A stretch of DNA of 64,000 bases from Mucilaginibacter sp. (GTDB lineage Bacteria > Bacteroidota > Bacteroidia > Sphingobacteriales > Sphingobacteriaceae), in NCBI RefSeq assembly GCF_025359345.1, contig NZ_JANYGQ010000035.1:165202-229201 (forward strand), written 5' to 3'. Numbering within the stretch: the stretch's first letter is position 1; every line of letters begins with the position of its first letter. Below the pieces are notes generated by a model. The model worked only from the letters and a program-made list of their open reading frames with translations. It was not told the origin of the DNA and did not search any database. Position numbers and translations under genes: made by a program. This document shows, one piece after another, positions 44,004 to 50,964 of the stretch.

Positions 44004-44027
44004 AAGATACCCCTTAATAAAATTAAG

Positions 44028-44951
44028 ATGGAAAATAATTCGAGAAGAGACTTTTTACTAACCGGCTTAATAACCGCCGGCCTGGTATCAGGTTGTACGC
44101 CGAAAACCGACCCTTTTGAGGCCGGCGCCAGTGATGTTGCCCTGCCCTCAGGCAAAAAGGTAAAGTTGCTTTCGGTTGACGGAGAAGAAATAGAAGTTGA
44201 TGAGGCATTTTTAAAACCTGTGCCCCATATGCCGCCTGTTAGTAATACCGAAGCACGAATTGGCATCCCCGGAAAAAAGTTTGTAATGGTGATTGACCTT
44301 TCGCGGTGTAAAAACCTGAAGAAATGCCAATCGGCATGTAACCATGCGCATGAATTAAACCCCGGCGAAAACTGGATTAAAGTTGACCCCATGCAGGACG
44401 CCGAACACACCGCGCCCTATTGGGAACCAACTACCTGTATGCATTGCGACGAACCGCCCTGTGTTAAGGTTTGCCCTGTTGATGCAACCTTTAAAAGGCA
44501 GGACGGTATAGTTTTGATTGATAGCGACCGCTGCATAGGCTGCCGTTTTTGTATGGCCGCATGTCCTTATTCAACCCGGGTATTTAACTGGGGCGAACCG
44601 GAAATTGCACCAGCTATAGCCAGTCAGCCATACTCGTGCGAAACCAGCGTGCCACAAAAAAAAGGCACCGTAGGCAAATGCGATTTCTGTGCAGATATGA
44701 CCCGTATGGGCGAATTGCCGCACTGTGTTTCAGCATGTCCTAACGGTGTTTTCGCCTTTGGGGACATCAACCAGGATTCGGTAAGCAACGGCGCCGAAAC
44801 TTTCCGTTTCAGCGACCTGATTAAAGACAAAGGAGGCTACCGCTTAATGGAAGACCTTGGTACCAAACCAAGTGTTTATTACCTGCCGCCGGTAAGTCGC
44901 AATTTCCCTTTCGAATCGGGGCTTGAAAACGATAAAGAGCAGAATAAATAA
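44028..44951 (+). CDS. Tat-exported 4Fe-4S ferredoxin subunit (PsrB/DmsB-like)
   Basis: A 307-residue protein. The Tat signal SRRDFLLTG ends near a lipobox-like GLVSGC. The ferredoxin part has TTCMHCDEPPCVKVCP, DRCIGCRFCMAACPY, CDFCAD and PHCVSACPNGV, giving three complete cubane sites. The first site reads SRCKNLKKCQSACNHAH, where the expected second Cys (CxxC) is Leu, leaving three Cys and nearby His residues. This suggests a 3Fe-4S or differently ligated cluster. The protein should carry electrons between NrfD and a partner; no molybdopterin subunit lies in the cluster. Confidence 0.88.
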   Translation: MENNSRRDFLLTGLITAGLVSGCTPKTDPFEAGASDVALPSGKKVKLLSVDGEEIEVDEAFLKPVPHMPPVSNTEARIGIPGKKFVMVIDLSRCKNLKKCQSACNHAHELNPGENWIKVDPMQDAEHTAPYWEPTTCMHCDEPPCVKVCPVDATFKRQDGIVLIDSDRCIGCRFCMAACPYSTRVFNWGEPEIAPAIASQPYSCETSVPQKKGTVGKCDFCADMTRMGELPHCVSACPNGVFAFGDINQDSVSNGAETFRFSDLIKDKGGYRLMEDLGTKPSVYYLPPVSRNFPFESGLENDKEQNK

Positions 44952-44967
44952 TATTAAATAGTTAAAA

Positions 44968-46275
44968 GTGGAAAACTCAATAACAGATGAAAAAATAATA
45001 GCCGACCTCCTGCCCCAAAAATTTGGTAAGGCAGGTAAAATATGGGTTGGCGTATTAACGGTAATTTGTTTGATAGGATTATTTGCCTATTACCGCCAGT
45101 TACGATATGGTTTGATAGTTACCGCCATGCGCGATTATGTGTCGTGGGGTATTTATATTTCAAACTTTGTATTTTTTGTTGCCATAAGCCTGGTAGGGTC
45201 GTTAATAACGGCAATATTCAGGTTAGCAGGTGTAAAATGGGGTGCGCCACTTACCCGCATCGCCGAAATTATAGCTGTAGCGGCTATCATTTTTGCATCG
45301 CTTATTATCATTGTAGATATGGGTAGTCCCGAACGGTTCTATTACCTATTCACCCACGGACGTATCCAATCGCCGATCATTTGGGACGTTATAGTAATTA
45401 CCACCTATTTTTTTATCAGCATACTGTTATTATACTACCCTTTGCTGCCCGATATTAAAATATTGCTTCGCTTTAAACAAAAATCAGGCAACGGTTTGCA
45501 TAAATTTTACAACTATATCGGCTCATTCTGGCAAGGGACACCTGCCCAGTTTAAATTAAGCGAAAAGGCAATCAATATACTTTGTATAACTATTATCCCG
45601 GTGGCTTTTACTATCCACACGGTTACATCGTGGTTATTTGCCACAACATACAGGCCTGGCTGGGATAGCACCAACTTTGGCGCTTATTTTATCGCCGGTG
45701 CGTTTTTGGTAGGCGCCGGGGCCGTTGTGGTTGCCATGTACGTTTTCAGGAAAGCCTATCATCTTGAAAAATATATCACCGAAAGCCACTTCGAAAAAAT
45801 GGGCCGCGTGGTTGTATTACTATCGCTGCTTTACCTTTATTTTAACATGAACGAGTTTTTGACCCCGTTTTTTAAAATGAAAAAATCAGAGGAAGGTTAT
45901 TTAAACGGACTTTTTAGCGGAGATTTTTCAGTGGTCTTTTGGTTCGCTATTTTAATAGGCATCATCATCCCGGTAATTATTCTGCTATTCAGGCAGGGGC
46001 GCAAACCATTGCCAATGTTTATAGTGGGCATTATGGTAATAGTAGGTGCATGGTTTAAACGCTATTTAATTGTAACGCCGACTTTGCTGAACCCCTTTTT
46101 GCCTATGCATGATGTGCCGGCAAGCTACCATCATTATTTTCCAAGCTGGGAAGAATGGGCCATAACCATGGGCTCGTTAGCCGGAACGCTGCTTATTATA
46201 ACCATACTGGCCAGGATATTCCCTATCATCCCAATTCAGGAAACTTTAACCGAACAACATGAAAAGGCTATATAA
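44968..46275 (+). CDS. nrfD: NrfD/PsrC-family quinone-interacting membrane subunit
   Basis: A 435-residue protein starting with GTG, with nine to ten membrane helices (IWVGVLTVICLIGLFAYY, VSWGIYISNFVFFVAISLVG, IIAVAAIIFASLIIIVDMG, DVIVITTYFFISILLLYYP and others). YVSWGIYISNFVFFVA and VDMGSPERFYYLF are family signatures of NrfD/PsrC/ActC proteins, which exchange electrons with menaquinol. The FeS gene ends 16 bp upstream. Its tail overlaps the next gene by 17 bp. Confidence 0.9.
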   Translation: MENSITDEKIIADLLPQKFGKAGKIWVGVLTVICLIGLFAYYRQLRYGLIVTAMRDYVSWGIYISNFVFFVAISLVGSLITAIFRLAGVKWGAPLTRIAEIIAVAAIIFASLIIIVDMGSPERFYYLFTHGRIQSPIIWDVIVITTYFFISILLLYYPLLPDIKILLRFKQKSGNGLHKFYNYIGSFWQGTPAQFKLSEKAINILCITIIPVAFTIHTVTSWLFATTYRPGWDSTNFGAYFIAGAFLVGAGAVVVAMYVFRKAYHLEKYITESHFEKMGRVVVLLSLLYLYFNMNEFLTPFFKMKKSEEGYLNGLFSGDFSVVFWFAILIGIIIPVIILLFRQGRKPLPMFIVGIMVIVGAWFKRYLIVTPTLLNPFLPMHDVPASYHHYFPSWEEWAITMGSLAGTLLIITILARIFPIIPIQETLTEQHEKAI

Positions 46276-47134
46276 AAATTTTAGCGCACTATTGGCCCTT
46301 GCTTTAGTATTTGTGGGCTACAATACCTTTGCGCAGGCTACCCCGAAAGGCGATTTAAGCATTGCAATTAATTATTTTGTTGACAACAATACGGTGCCTT
46401 CGCTGCTGGTTAGGGTAAAAACTAAAGCTAACGGCAGGTTTCAACCAGTTGAAGGCGTAACCGTTAATTTGTTTTTAGACAAAGACTCCGCCGGCACTGC
46501 CATTGGCCGTGTTACTACAAACAGGAAAGGCGAAGCAAGTATTTTTATCCCGGTATCGGTAAAAAAACAATGGGCTACTTCAGTAAAGCATACCTTTTTA
46601 GCCACATTTAAAGGCGATAAAAAGTATGAGGAAGGTAAGGCTGACTTAACCGTAGCACGGGCGAAAATAGTATTAACTACAGCCGACAAAACCATAACCG
46701 CTACGGTTTTAGAATTAAAGGACACCACCTGGACACCCGTAAAAGGAGTTGAACTAAAAATCGCTATAAAACGCCTTGGCGGCGATCTGCCTGTTAACGA
46801 AACCCCAACGTTTACAACCGATTCGACCGGGCAAGCATCCGCAGATTTTAAACGACTGGGCATGCCGGGCGGCAAATCAGGTAACCTTATCCTTATAGCC
46901 AAGGTTGAGGACAATGAGTTGTATGGCAATTTATCGGTTGAGAAAACTGTAAACTGGGGCATTAAATTTACGCCTGTAAACACATTTAACAACCGGACGC
47001 TTTTCGCCACCAGGGACAAAGCACCCATCTGGCTGCAGCTGATATCCTATTCCATCTTATTCGCTGTTTGGGGAGTCCTGGTTTTCCTGGTGTTTAATTT
47101 AATTAAAATAAGAAAAATAGGCGGGCAGGTTTAG
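46259..47134 (+). CDS. Beta-rich periplasmic protein with C-terminal membrane anchor
   Basis: A 291-residue protein. A signal peptide (VGYNTFAQ) precedes two Ig/transthyretin-like domains (VTVNLFLDKDSAG, RVTTNRKGEASIFIPV; TWTPVKGVELKIAIKRLGG, TFTTDSTGQASADF). A membrane helix lies at the end (WLQLISYSILFAVWGVLVFLVFNLI) with a basic cytoplasmic tail. I recognise no named family. It overlaps nrfD by 17 bp and so belongs to the same transcript. It may anchor or dock periplasmic partners to the FeS/NrfD complex. Confidence 0.75.
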   Translation: MKRLYKNFSALLALALVFVGYNTFAQATPKGDLSIAINYFVDNNTVPSLLVRVKTKANGRFQPVEGVTVNLFLDKDSAGTAIGRVTTNRKGEASIFIPVSVKKQWATSVKHTFLATFKGDKKYEEGKADLTVARAKIVLTTADKTITATVLELKDTTWTPVKGVELKIAIKRLGGDLPVNETPTFTTDSTGQASADFKRLGMPGGKSGNLILIAKVEDNELYGNLSVEKTVNWGIKFTPVNTFNNRTLFATRDKAPIWLQLISYSILFAVWGVLVFLVFNLIKIRKIGGQV

Positions 47135-47159
47135 CAAACAAGGTAAAATATAGATAAGG

Positions 47160-47190
47160 TGACCGGCTGTTGTGGCTGGTCATTTTTTTT
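47160..47190 (+). terminator. Rho-independent terminator of the electron-transfer cluster
   Basis: TGACCGGC and GGCTGGTCA pair around TGTTGT and are followed by T8. It lies 26 bp after the last stop. Confidence 0.8.
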
Positions 47191-47315
47191 GACTATGGAT
47201 GCACCTCAAACATTTAACTATCGCACGATAATAGCTGTAATTAGGGTGCCGATATTAAACTTTATGTATTATTTATCTATTGGCTTTTTTAATAGTTTAT
47301 TTTTATATTTAAAGC

Positions 47316-47819
47316 ATGAAAAAAATATATACCCTTATTATCGCGCTGGTAATTACAGCAGGTATTGCTAATGCACAGGATGGCTGGGTTACCCACGTTG
47401 CCGATAACAGGGTATCGGTTAAATTTCCGGTAGAGCCCAAGGAACTTACACCAGGTTCGTTTATTACTACCGATAAAGCCGGGGTAGCTTACGTTTTCAC
47501 CGTGGTTGATTTTGTGCAGGTAGCAGGCATCGATTCGGTAGCCCTCGCCCCCATGAAAGCCACAGCGGAATTTGCCGCCCAAATAAAAACCGGGCTATTG
47601 CAGAGTCTGCCTGGCGTGGATATGACCGATTTTACCATTGGCACTTACAAAGGGTTCACCAGCTACACTTCTACGGGTACAGATGCAGCTAAGAAGAAGT
47701 ATGATATGTTTATGTTTATCATAGGCAATAAATTGTACAGCGTATCAACAATTGCAGCCGAAGGTTCACCTACAACAGGGCATGATACGTTTCTGGGTTC
47801 GGTGGTCGTAAAGAACTGA
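47316..47819 (+). CDS. Small secreted protein of unknown function
   Basis: A 167-residue protein with a signal peptide (LIIALVITAGIANAQ). The mature part is beta-rich (NRVSVKFPVEPKELTPGSF, GVAYVFTVVDFVQV, KYDMFMFIIGNKLYSVST) and ends SVVVKN. The KFP-EP-E sequence near the N-terminus is common in small periplasmic or surface proteins of Bacteroidota. No enzyme motif or membrane anchor is seen. It stands between the cluster terminator and an AraC-type gene on the same strand. Confidence 0.72.
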   Translation: MKKIYTLIIALVITAGIANAQDGWVTHVADNRVSVKFPVEPKELTPGSFITTDKAGVAYVFTVVDFVQVAGIDSVALAPMKATAEFAAQIKTGLLQSLPGVDMTDFTIGTYKGFTSYTSTGTDAAKKKYDMFMFIIGNKLYSVSTIAAEGSPTTGHDTFLGSVVVKN

Positions 47820-47835
47820 AAGAGTTAATCGGCTA

Positions 47836-47867
47836 TTGTTAATTTAGGTTTGGAAAACGTATTTTTG
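47836..47867 (+). promoter_or_regulatory. Promoter TTG-N21-TATTTTTG for the AraC-type gene
   Basis: TTG at 47836-47838 and TATTTTTG at 47860-47867 resemble the Bacteroidota promoter, with spacing about two bases long. The ATG is 17 bp further. Confidence 0.45.
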
Positions 47868-47884
47868 GTAGTCAATGATATTTC

Positions 47885-48316
47885 ATGTCCGTACCAAACT
47901 TACCAAAAATCTATCTCTACCGCCGCATAGTTTACGCCAAGCTATTCATTGATAATAACTATGCCGATAAGATAGATTTGGATAACATTGCCGATGAGGC
48001 CTTTTTCTCCAAATATCACTTTATCAGGCTCTTCAATTCAGTTTATAATAAAACCCCGCACCAATATCTTTCATCTGTTCGGATTGAAAAAGCCAAACAA
48101 TTGTTATCCACAGATATGCTTGCCGCCAATGTTTGCTACGCTGTCGGCTTTGAAAGCGTGACGTCGTTTACCGGGCTATTCAAGCGCATGGTTGGCCAAA
48201 CCCCGGCTGCATACCAGGCCGCACAACACCAGCGGCAGGCAGCCATTGCCGATGCACCACTAAAATTTATTCCCAATTGTTTTGCCGAGAAAAAAGGGTG
48301 GGTGGTTAGTCATTAG
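47885..48316 (+). CDS. AraC-family regulator, DNA-binding domain only
   Basis: A 143-residue protein. Two HTH motifs are seen: DLDNIADEAFFSKYHFIRLFNSV (residues 30-53) and ANVCYAVGFESVTSFTGLFKRMVGQTPAAYQ. PHQYLSSVRIEKAKQLL lies between them. There is no N-terminal ligand domain, so this is a minimal MarA-like regulator. The last residues VVSH and the stop lie in a TTAGTCA heptamer array at 48306, so the array defines the C-terminus. Confidence 0.88.
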   Translation: MSVPNLPKIYLYRRIVYAKLFIDNNYADKIDLDNIADEAFFSKYHFIRLFNSVYNKTPHQYLSSVRIEKAKQLLSTDMLAANVCYAVGFESVTSFTGLFKRMVGQTPAAYQAAQHQRQAAIADAPLKFIPNCFAEKKGWVVSH

Positions 48317-48347
48317 TCATTTCGCTGCGCTGTCATTTGTCATTAGT
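48306..48347. repeat. Degenerate heptamer array (GTCATTA type) covering the regulator stop
   Basis: TTAGTCA occurs at 48306 and 48313; after an altered middle, GTCATTT and GTCATTA recur. The TAG of the array is the stop codon at 48314-48316. Confidence 0.62.
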
Positions 48348-48439
48348 TTGCGTCGTCGCTGCCATGAACTTTTCCGCAATTTCGGAGAAGCCCCGCACCA
48401 AATCTATGCTCACCTTCGCTTTATCAAAACAAAAGAACA

Positions 48440-48850
48440 ATGATTACAAAAATGAACCACGTAAGCGTCTTCGTCCTGGACCAGGAGAGCGCCTTTGATT
48501 TTTATGTGAATAAACTGGGTTTTAAAGTGCATACCGATGCGCCAATGGGGCCGGGCATGCGGTGGTTAACTGTTTGCCAACCGGAACAGCCGGAATTGGA
48601 AATATCTTTAATGTCGATAGACGAAGGGATGATGTTCAGCAAAGAGTCAGCACAGCAAATGCGCGATCTGGTAAGCAAGGGCACCTTCGGCTTTGGCGTA
48701 TTTGAATGCGACAACCTGCTGGTAACCTACGAAGAACTAAAAGCCAAAGGCGTTGAGTTTACCAAAGCACCAACCCAGGAATTTTACGGTTTCGAAGCGC
48801 TGTTTAAAGATGATTCCGGCAATTGGTTTTCATTGGGGCAGAAAGGGTGA
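48440..48850 (+). CDS. VOC-superfamily (glyoxalase/bleomycin-resistance-like) protein
   Basis: A 136-residue protein of the vicinal-oxygen-chelate fold: MNHVSVFVLDQESAFDFYV, KLGFKVHTDAPMGPGMRWL, ELEISLMS and FYGFEALFKDDSGNWFSLGQ. The alternating beta-alpha-beta motifs and the closing DSGNWF are typical of dioxygenase/glyoxalase-like members. The conserved His of the first strand (MNHVSVF) and E in the second half (YGFEALF) could bind metal. The substrate is unknown. The preceding AraC-type gene may regulate it. Confidence 0.85.
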   Translation: MITKMNHVSVFVLDQESAFDFYVNKLGFKVHTDAPMGPGMRWLTVCQPEQPELEISLMSIDEGMMFSKESAQQMRDLVSKGTFGFGVFECDNLLVTYEELKAKGVEFTKAPTQEFYGFEALFKDDSGNWFSLGQKG

Positions 48851-48936
48851 TTTGAAGATTTGACGATGTGTTAATTTGAAGATTCATTTCATTTTCAAAT
48901 CAACACATCTCCAAATTATTTTATTTTCAAATCAAC
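48848..48936. repeat. Inverted pair of degenerate short repeats (ATTTGAAG type)
   Basis: GATTTGAAGATTTG and GATGTGTTAATTTGAA on the left are matched in inverse by ATTTTCAAATCAACACATC and a further TTTTCAAATCAAC on the right. The periods are 7-8 bp. The structure fills the gap between the convergent VOC and corA genes exactly, so it may serve as their shared terminator. Confidence 0.62.
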
Positions 48937-50064
48937 CTACAATTTACTAAACCAGCCTTTTTTCCAAAACACAACTACCTGTATTACCCCAATGAGTATC
49001 ATGCCACCGATAGCGTAAAGGTACCCATGCGGGCTATACAACTCAGGCATGTTATCAGGCAGTACTTTATTGGTTACCGGGTCGGTATGCGAAAAATTCA
49101 TGCCGTAAATGCCGGCCACAAATGTTAAAGGGATAAATATTACAGAAATAATGGTCAGCACCTTCATAATCTCGTTCATGCGGTTGCTCACCATGGATAG
49201 GTAAATATCCATGATGCTGCTGGTTATTTCCTTGTAGCTTTCAACCAGGTCCATTATCTGGATGCAATGGTCGTACGCATCCTTCAAAAACATCTTTACT
49301 TCGGCGTTTATGAGCGGGCTTTCGGTACGCAGCATATCGTTTATTTTATCGCGCTCAGGCCAGCAGCTGCGGCGCAAAACTATCAGGGTGCGTTTTAGCT
49401 GTTGCACGTCGTACATAATGGTTTTATCGGCGCTGGCATACAGGCGGTCCTCAACAATGTCCAGCTGGTCGCCAAGCTTAGCCAGCAGGGCAAAATAACA
49501 ATCGAGAATAGTGTCGGTAAGCGCATAGCACATATAGCCGGCACCAGCGGTGCGGATAGCGCCTTTGCCCGCCTTAAGCCGGCTCTTTACACCCTCGAAA
49601 TTTTCTTCGTGGGTTTCTTCAAACGTAATGATAATGTTATCCTTCACCAGCGCCGAAAACTGGTGGTTGGTGAGCTCGTAATCCTTAGTGAACATTATCA
49701 TCCGGCTCACGGCAAATACGTAGTCATCATATTCATCAAACTTGGGGCGCTGGTGTATATTGGTAATATCCTCTAATACAAGCGGGTTGATGGTTAAAAT
49801 AGACCCTATTTCTTCAATAAGGGTGGCATCGCCCAAACCGCGCACCTGTATCCAGTGAGTATGGTCCTGGCATTTTTTAAACTGGTCCAGCACAACCTTT
49901 ATATTTTTGCCCTCACTGCTTACCAGTTCTTTGGTATTGTACGAGTAAACCGAAATTATTGGCTTTAAGGCATCTTCGGGGATGACGATGGCGCCCGGGC
50001 TATCGCCAATATTGCCAACTTTTCGTCGCGGGTTGTAGCGGATTCTTTTTCCGGATATATTCAT
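48937..50064 (-). CDS. corA: CorA-type magnesium/cobalt transporter
   Basis: A 375-residue protein. The long N-terminal cytoplasmic part has HTHWIQVRGLGDATLIEEIG, ITNIHQRPKFDEYDDYVFAV and a helical stalk with LRRSCWPERDKINDM. Two membrane helices close the protein: TIISVIFIPLTFVAGIYGMNF with the pore GMN signature, and YAIGGMILIGVIQVVVFW. CorA pentamers carry Mg2+ through the inner membrane. The length is slightly long for the family. Confidence 0.95.
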   Translation of the reverse strand: MNISGKRIRYNPRRKVGNIGDSPGAIVIPEDALKPIISVYSYNTKELVSSEGKNIKVVLDQFKKCQDHTHWIQVRGLGDATLIEEIGSILTINPLVLEDITNIHQRPKFDEYDDYVFAVSRMIMFTKDYELTNHQFSALVKDNIIITFEETHEENFEGVKSRLKAGKGAIRTAGAGYMCYALTDTILDCYFALLAKLGDQLDIVEDRLYASADKTIMYDVQQLKRTLIVLRRSCWPERDKINDMLRTESPLINAEVKMFLKDAYDHCIQIMDLVESYKEITSSIMDIYLSMVSNRMNEIMKVLTIISVIFIPLTFVAGIYGMNFSHTDPVTNKVLPDNMPELYSPHGYLYAIGGMILIGVIQVVVFWKKGWFSKL

Positions 50065-50137
50065 GGGGTACTAATTACGTTTTCAAAAACTGAAATTAGT
50101 ACTTTTTGTTTCTGTGTTGATAAAATGCATGAAAAAA

Positions 50138-50809
50138 TTAACTCCCCGGCGCTGCCGCAGCTTTAATGTCCTTAACCTCTAAAACAATACTTCCATATCC
50201 AAATAAGGTAACATTTATCATTGCCTGCCCAACCTGGGCTATGGTGCCTACCGAGTTCGGCACTACCAATTTTAGAATTGGATACAGCCAGCTAAAATAT
50301 TTATAAAGTTTCAGCGTGTTCTTAGCTCCCGGTGCCGCCTTCATAAATCCCGGGCGAAAATTAAACTCCTGCTTAAAGGGCAGTTTTTTTAAATCGTTTT
50401 CGGTTTTACCCTTTACCCGCGCCCACATCTGGCTGCCTTTTTCGGTACCGTCAGTACTGGCCCCTGATACGTAGCAAAAAGTCATGCCGTTATTTAACCG
50501 GCTTAGAGTTTCGGCAACATGCATGGTTAGGGTGTAGGTAAGCTTATAATATTCCGGCTCCTTCATCCCAACGGATGACACACCCAAACAAAAGTAACAG
50601 GCATTGTATCCCACCAACTGATTTTCAATCGAACTCAAATCAAAAAAATCAGTATGGATAATCTCCTTTAGTTTTGGGTGAACCACTCCACAGGGCTTGC
50701 GGTTGATAACCAAAACCTCTGTTACCTGCGGGTGTTGCAGGCATTCATCCAATACCCCCTCGCCTACCATGCCGGTGGCACCGGTTACTATTGCCTTTAT
50801 ATTTTCCAT
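50138..50809 (-). CDS. NAD(P)-binding Rossmann-fold protein (NmrA/epimerase-like)
   Basis: A 223-residue protein. IKAIVTGATGMVGEGVLDECL holds the nucleotide-binding GATGMVG loop at residues 9-16. ACYFCLGVSSVGMKEPEYYKLTY contains the SDR-type YxxxK-like region, and FCYVSGASTDGTEKGSQMWARVKGKTENDL follows, with RPGFM near the end. It resembles the HTATIP2/Oxidoreductase-like group of extended SDR relatives. The reaction is unknown. Confidence 0.82.
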   Translation of the reverse strand: MENIKAIVTGATGMVGEGVLDECLQHPQVTEVLVINRKPCGVVHPKLKEIIHTDFFDLSSIENQLVGYNACYFCLGVSSVGMKEPEYYKLTYTLTMHVAETLSRLNNGMTFCYVSGASTDGTEKGSQMWARVKGKTENDLKKLPFKQEFNFRPGFMKAAPGAKNTLKLYKYFSWLYPILKLVVPNSVGTIAQVGQAMINVTLFGYGSIVLEVKDIKAAAAPGS

Positions 50810-50828
50810 ATTTTCGAATTACACTTAA

Positions 50829-50891
50829 GAACCAAGAGCCAAGAATCACGACATGAGAGTCGAGAGCCAAGAGCCAAGAATCAAGATAAAA
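50829..50891. repeat. Long heptamer array, nine units (GAGCCAA/GAATCAA), left arm
   Basis: Units: GAACCAA, GAGCCAA, GAATCAC, GACATGA, GAGTCGA, GAGCCAA, GAGCCAA, GAATCAA, GATAAAA. All nine keep frame with period 7. The array begins 20 bp upstream of the ATG of the Rossmann-fold gene. Confidence 0.85.
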
Positions 50892-50925
50892 AGAATATTC
50901 GATAGTAGGGTGCCTTTTTCTCCTG

Positions 50926-50960
50926 TCTTGGCTCTTGATTCTTGATTCCTGGCTCTATTT
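50926..50960. repeat. Heptamer array, right arm inverted to the 50829 array
   Basis: Units TCTTGGC, TCTTGAT, TCTTGAT, TCCTGGC, TCTATTT are the reverse complements of the GAATCAA/GCCAAGA type units in the left arm. The arms enclose a 34-bp spacer. The right arm ends four bases before the stop of the GH3 gene. Confidence 0.8.
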
Positions 50961-50964
50961 TTTC

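Noticed and set aside
43733..44410. Antisense reading frame of 225 residues
   Set aside because: It lies opposite the Tat and FeS genes, which have clear motifs, and its own sequence shows no domain.
37250..47134. Alternative complex III or polysulfide reductase operon
   Set aside because: The multihaem ActA, the ActB-type fused molybdopterin/FeS protein and any PsrA-like catalytic subunit are missing, so neither name fits.
8533..50960. Heptamer arrays as ordinary transcription terminators
   Set aside because: Most lack a GC-rich stem plus T tract and several lie upstream of starts or inside a coding region; only those with inverted arms between convergent genes (48848) could act in this way.
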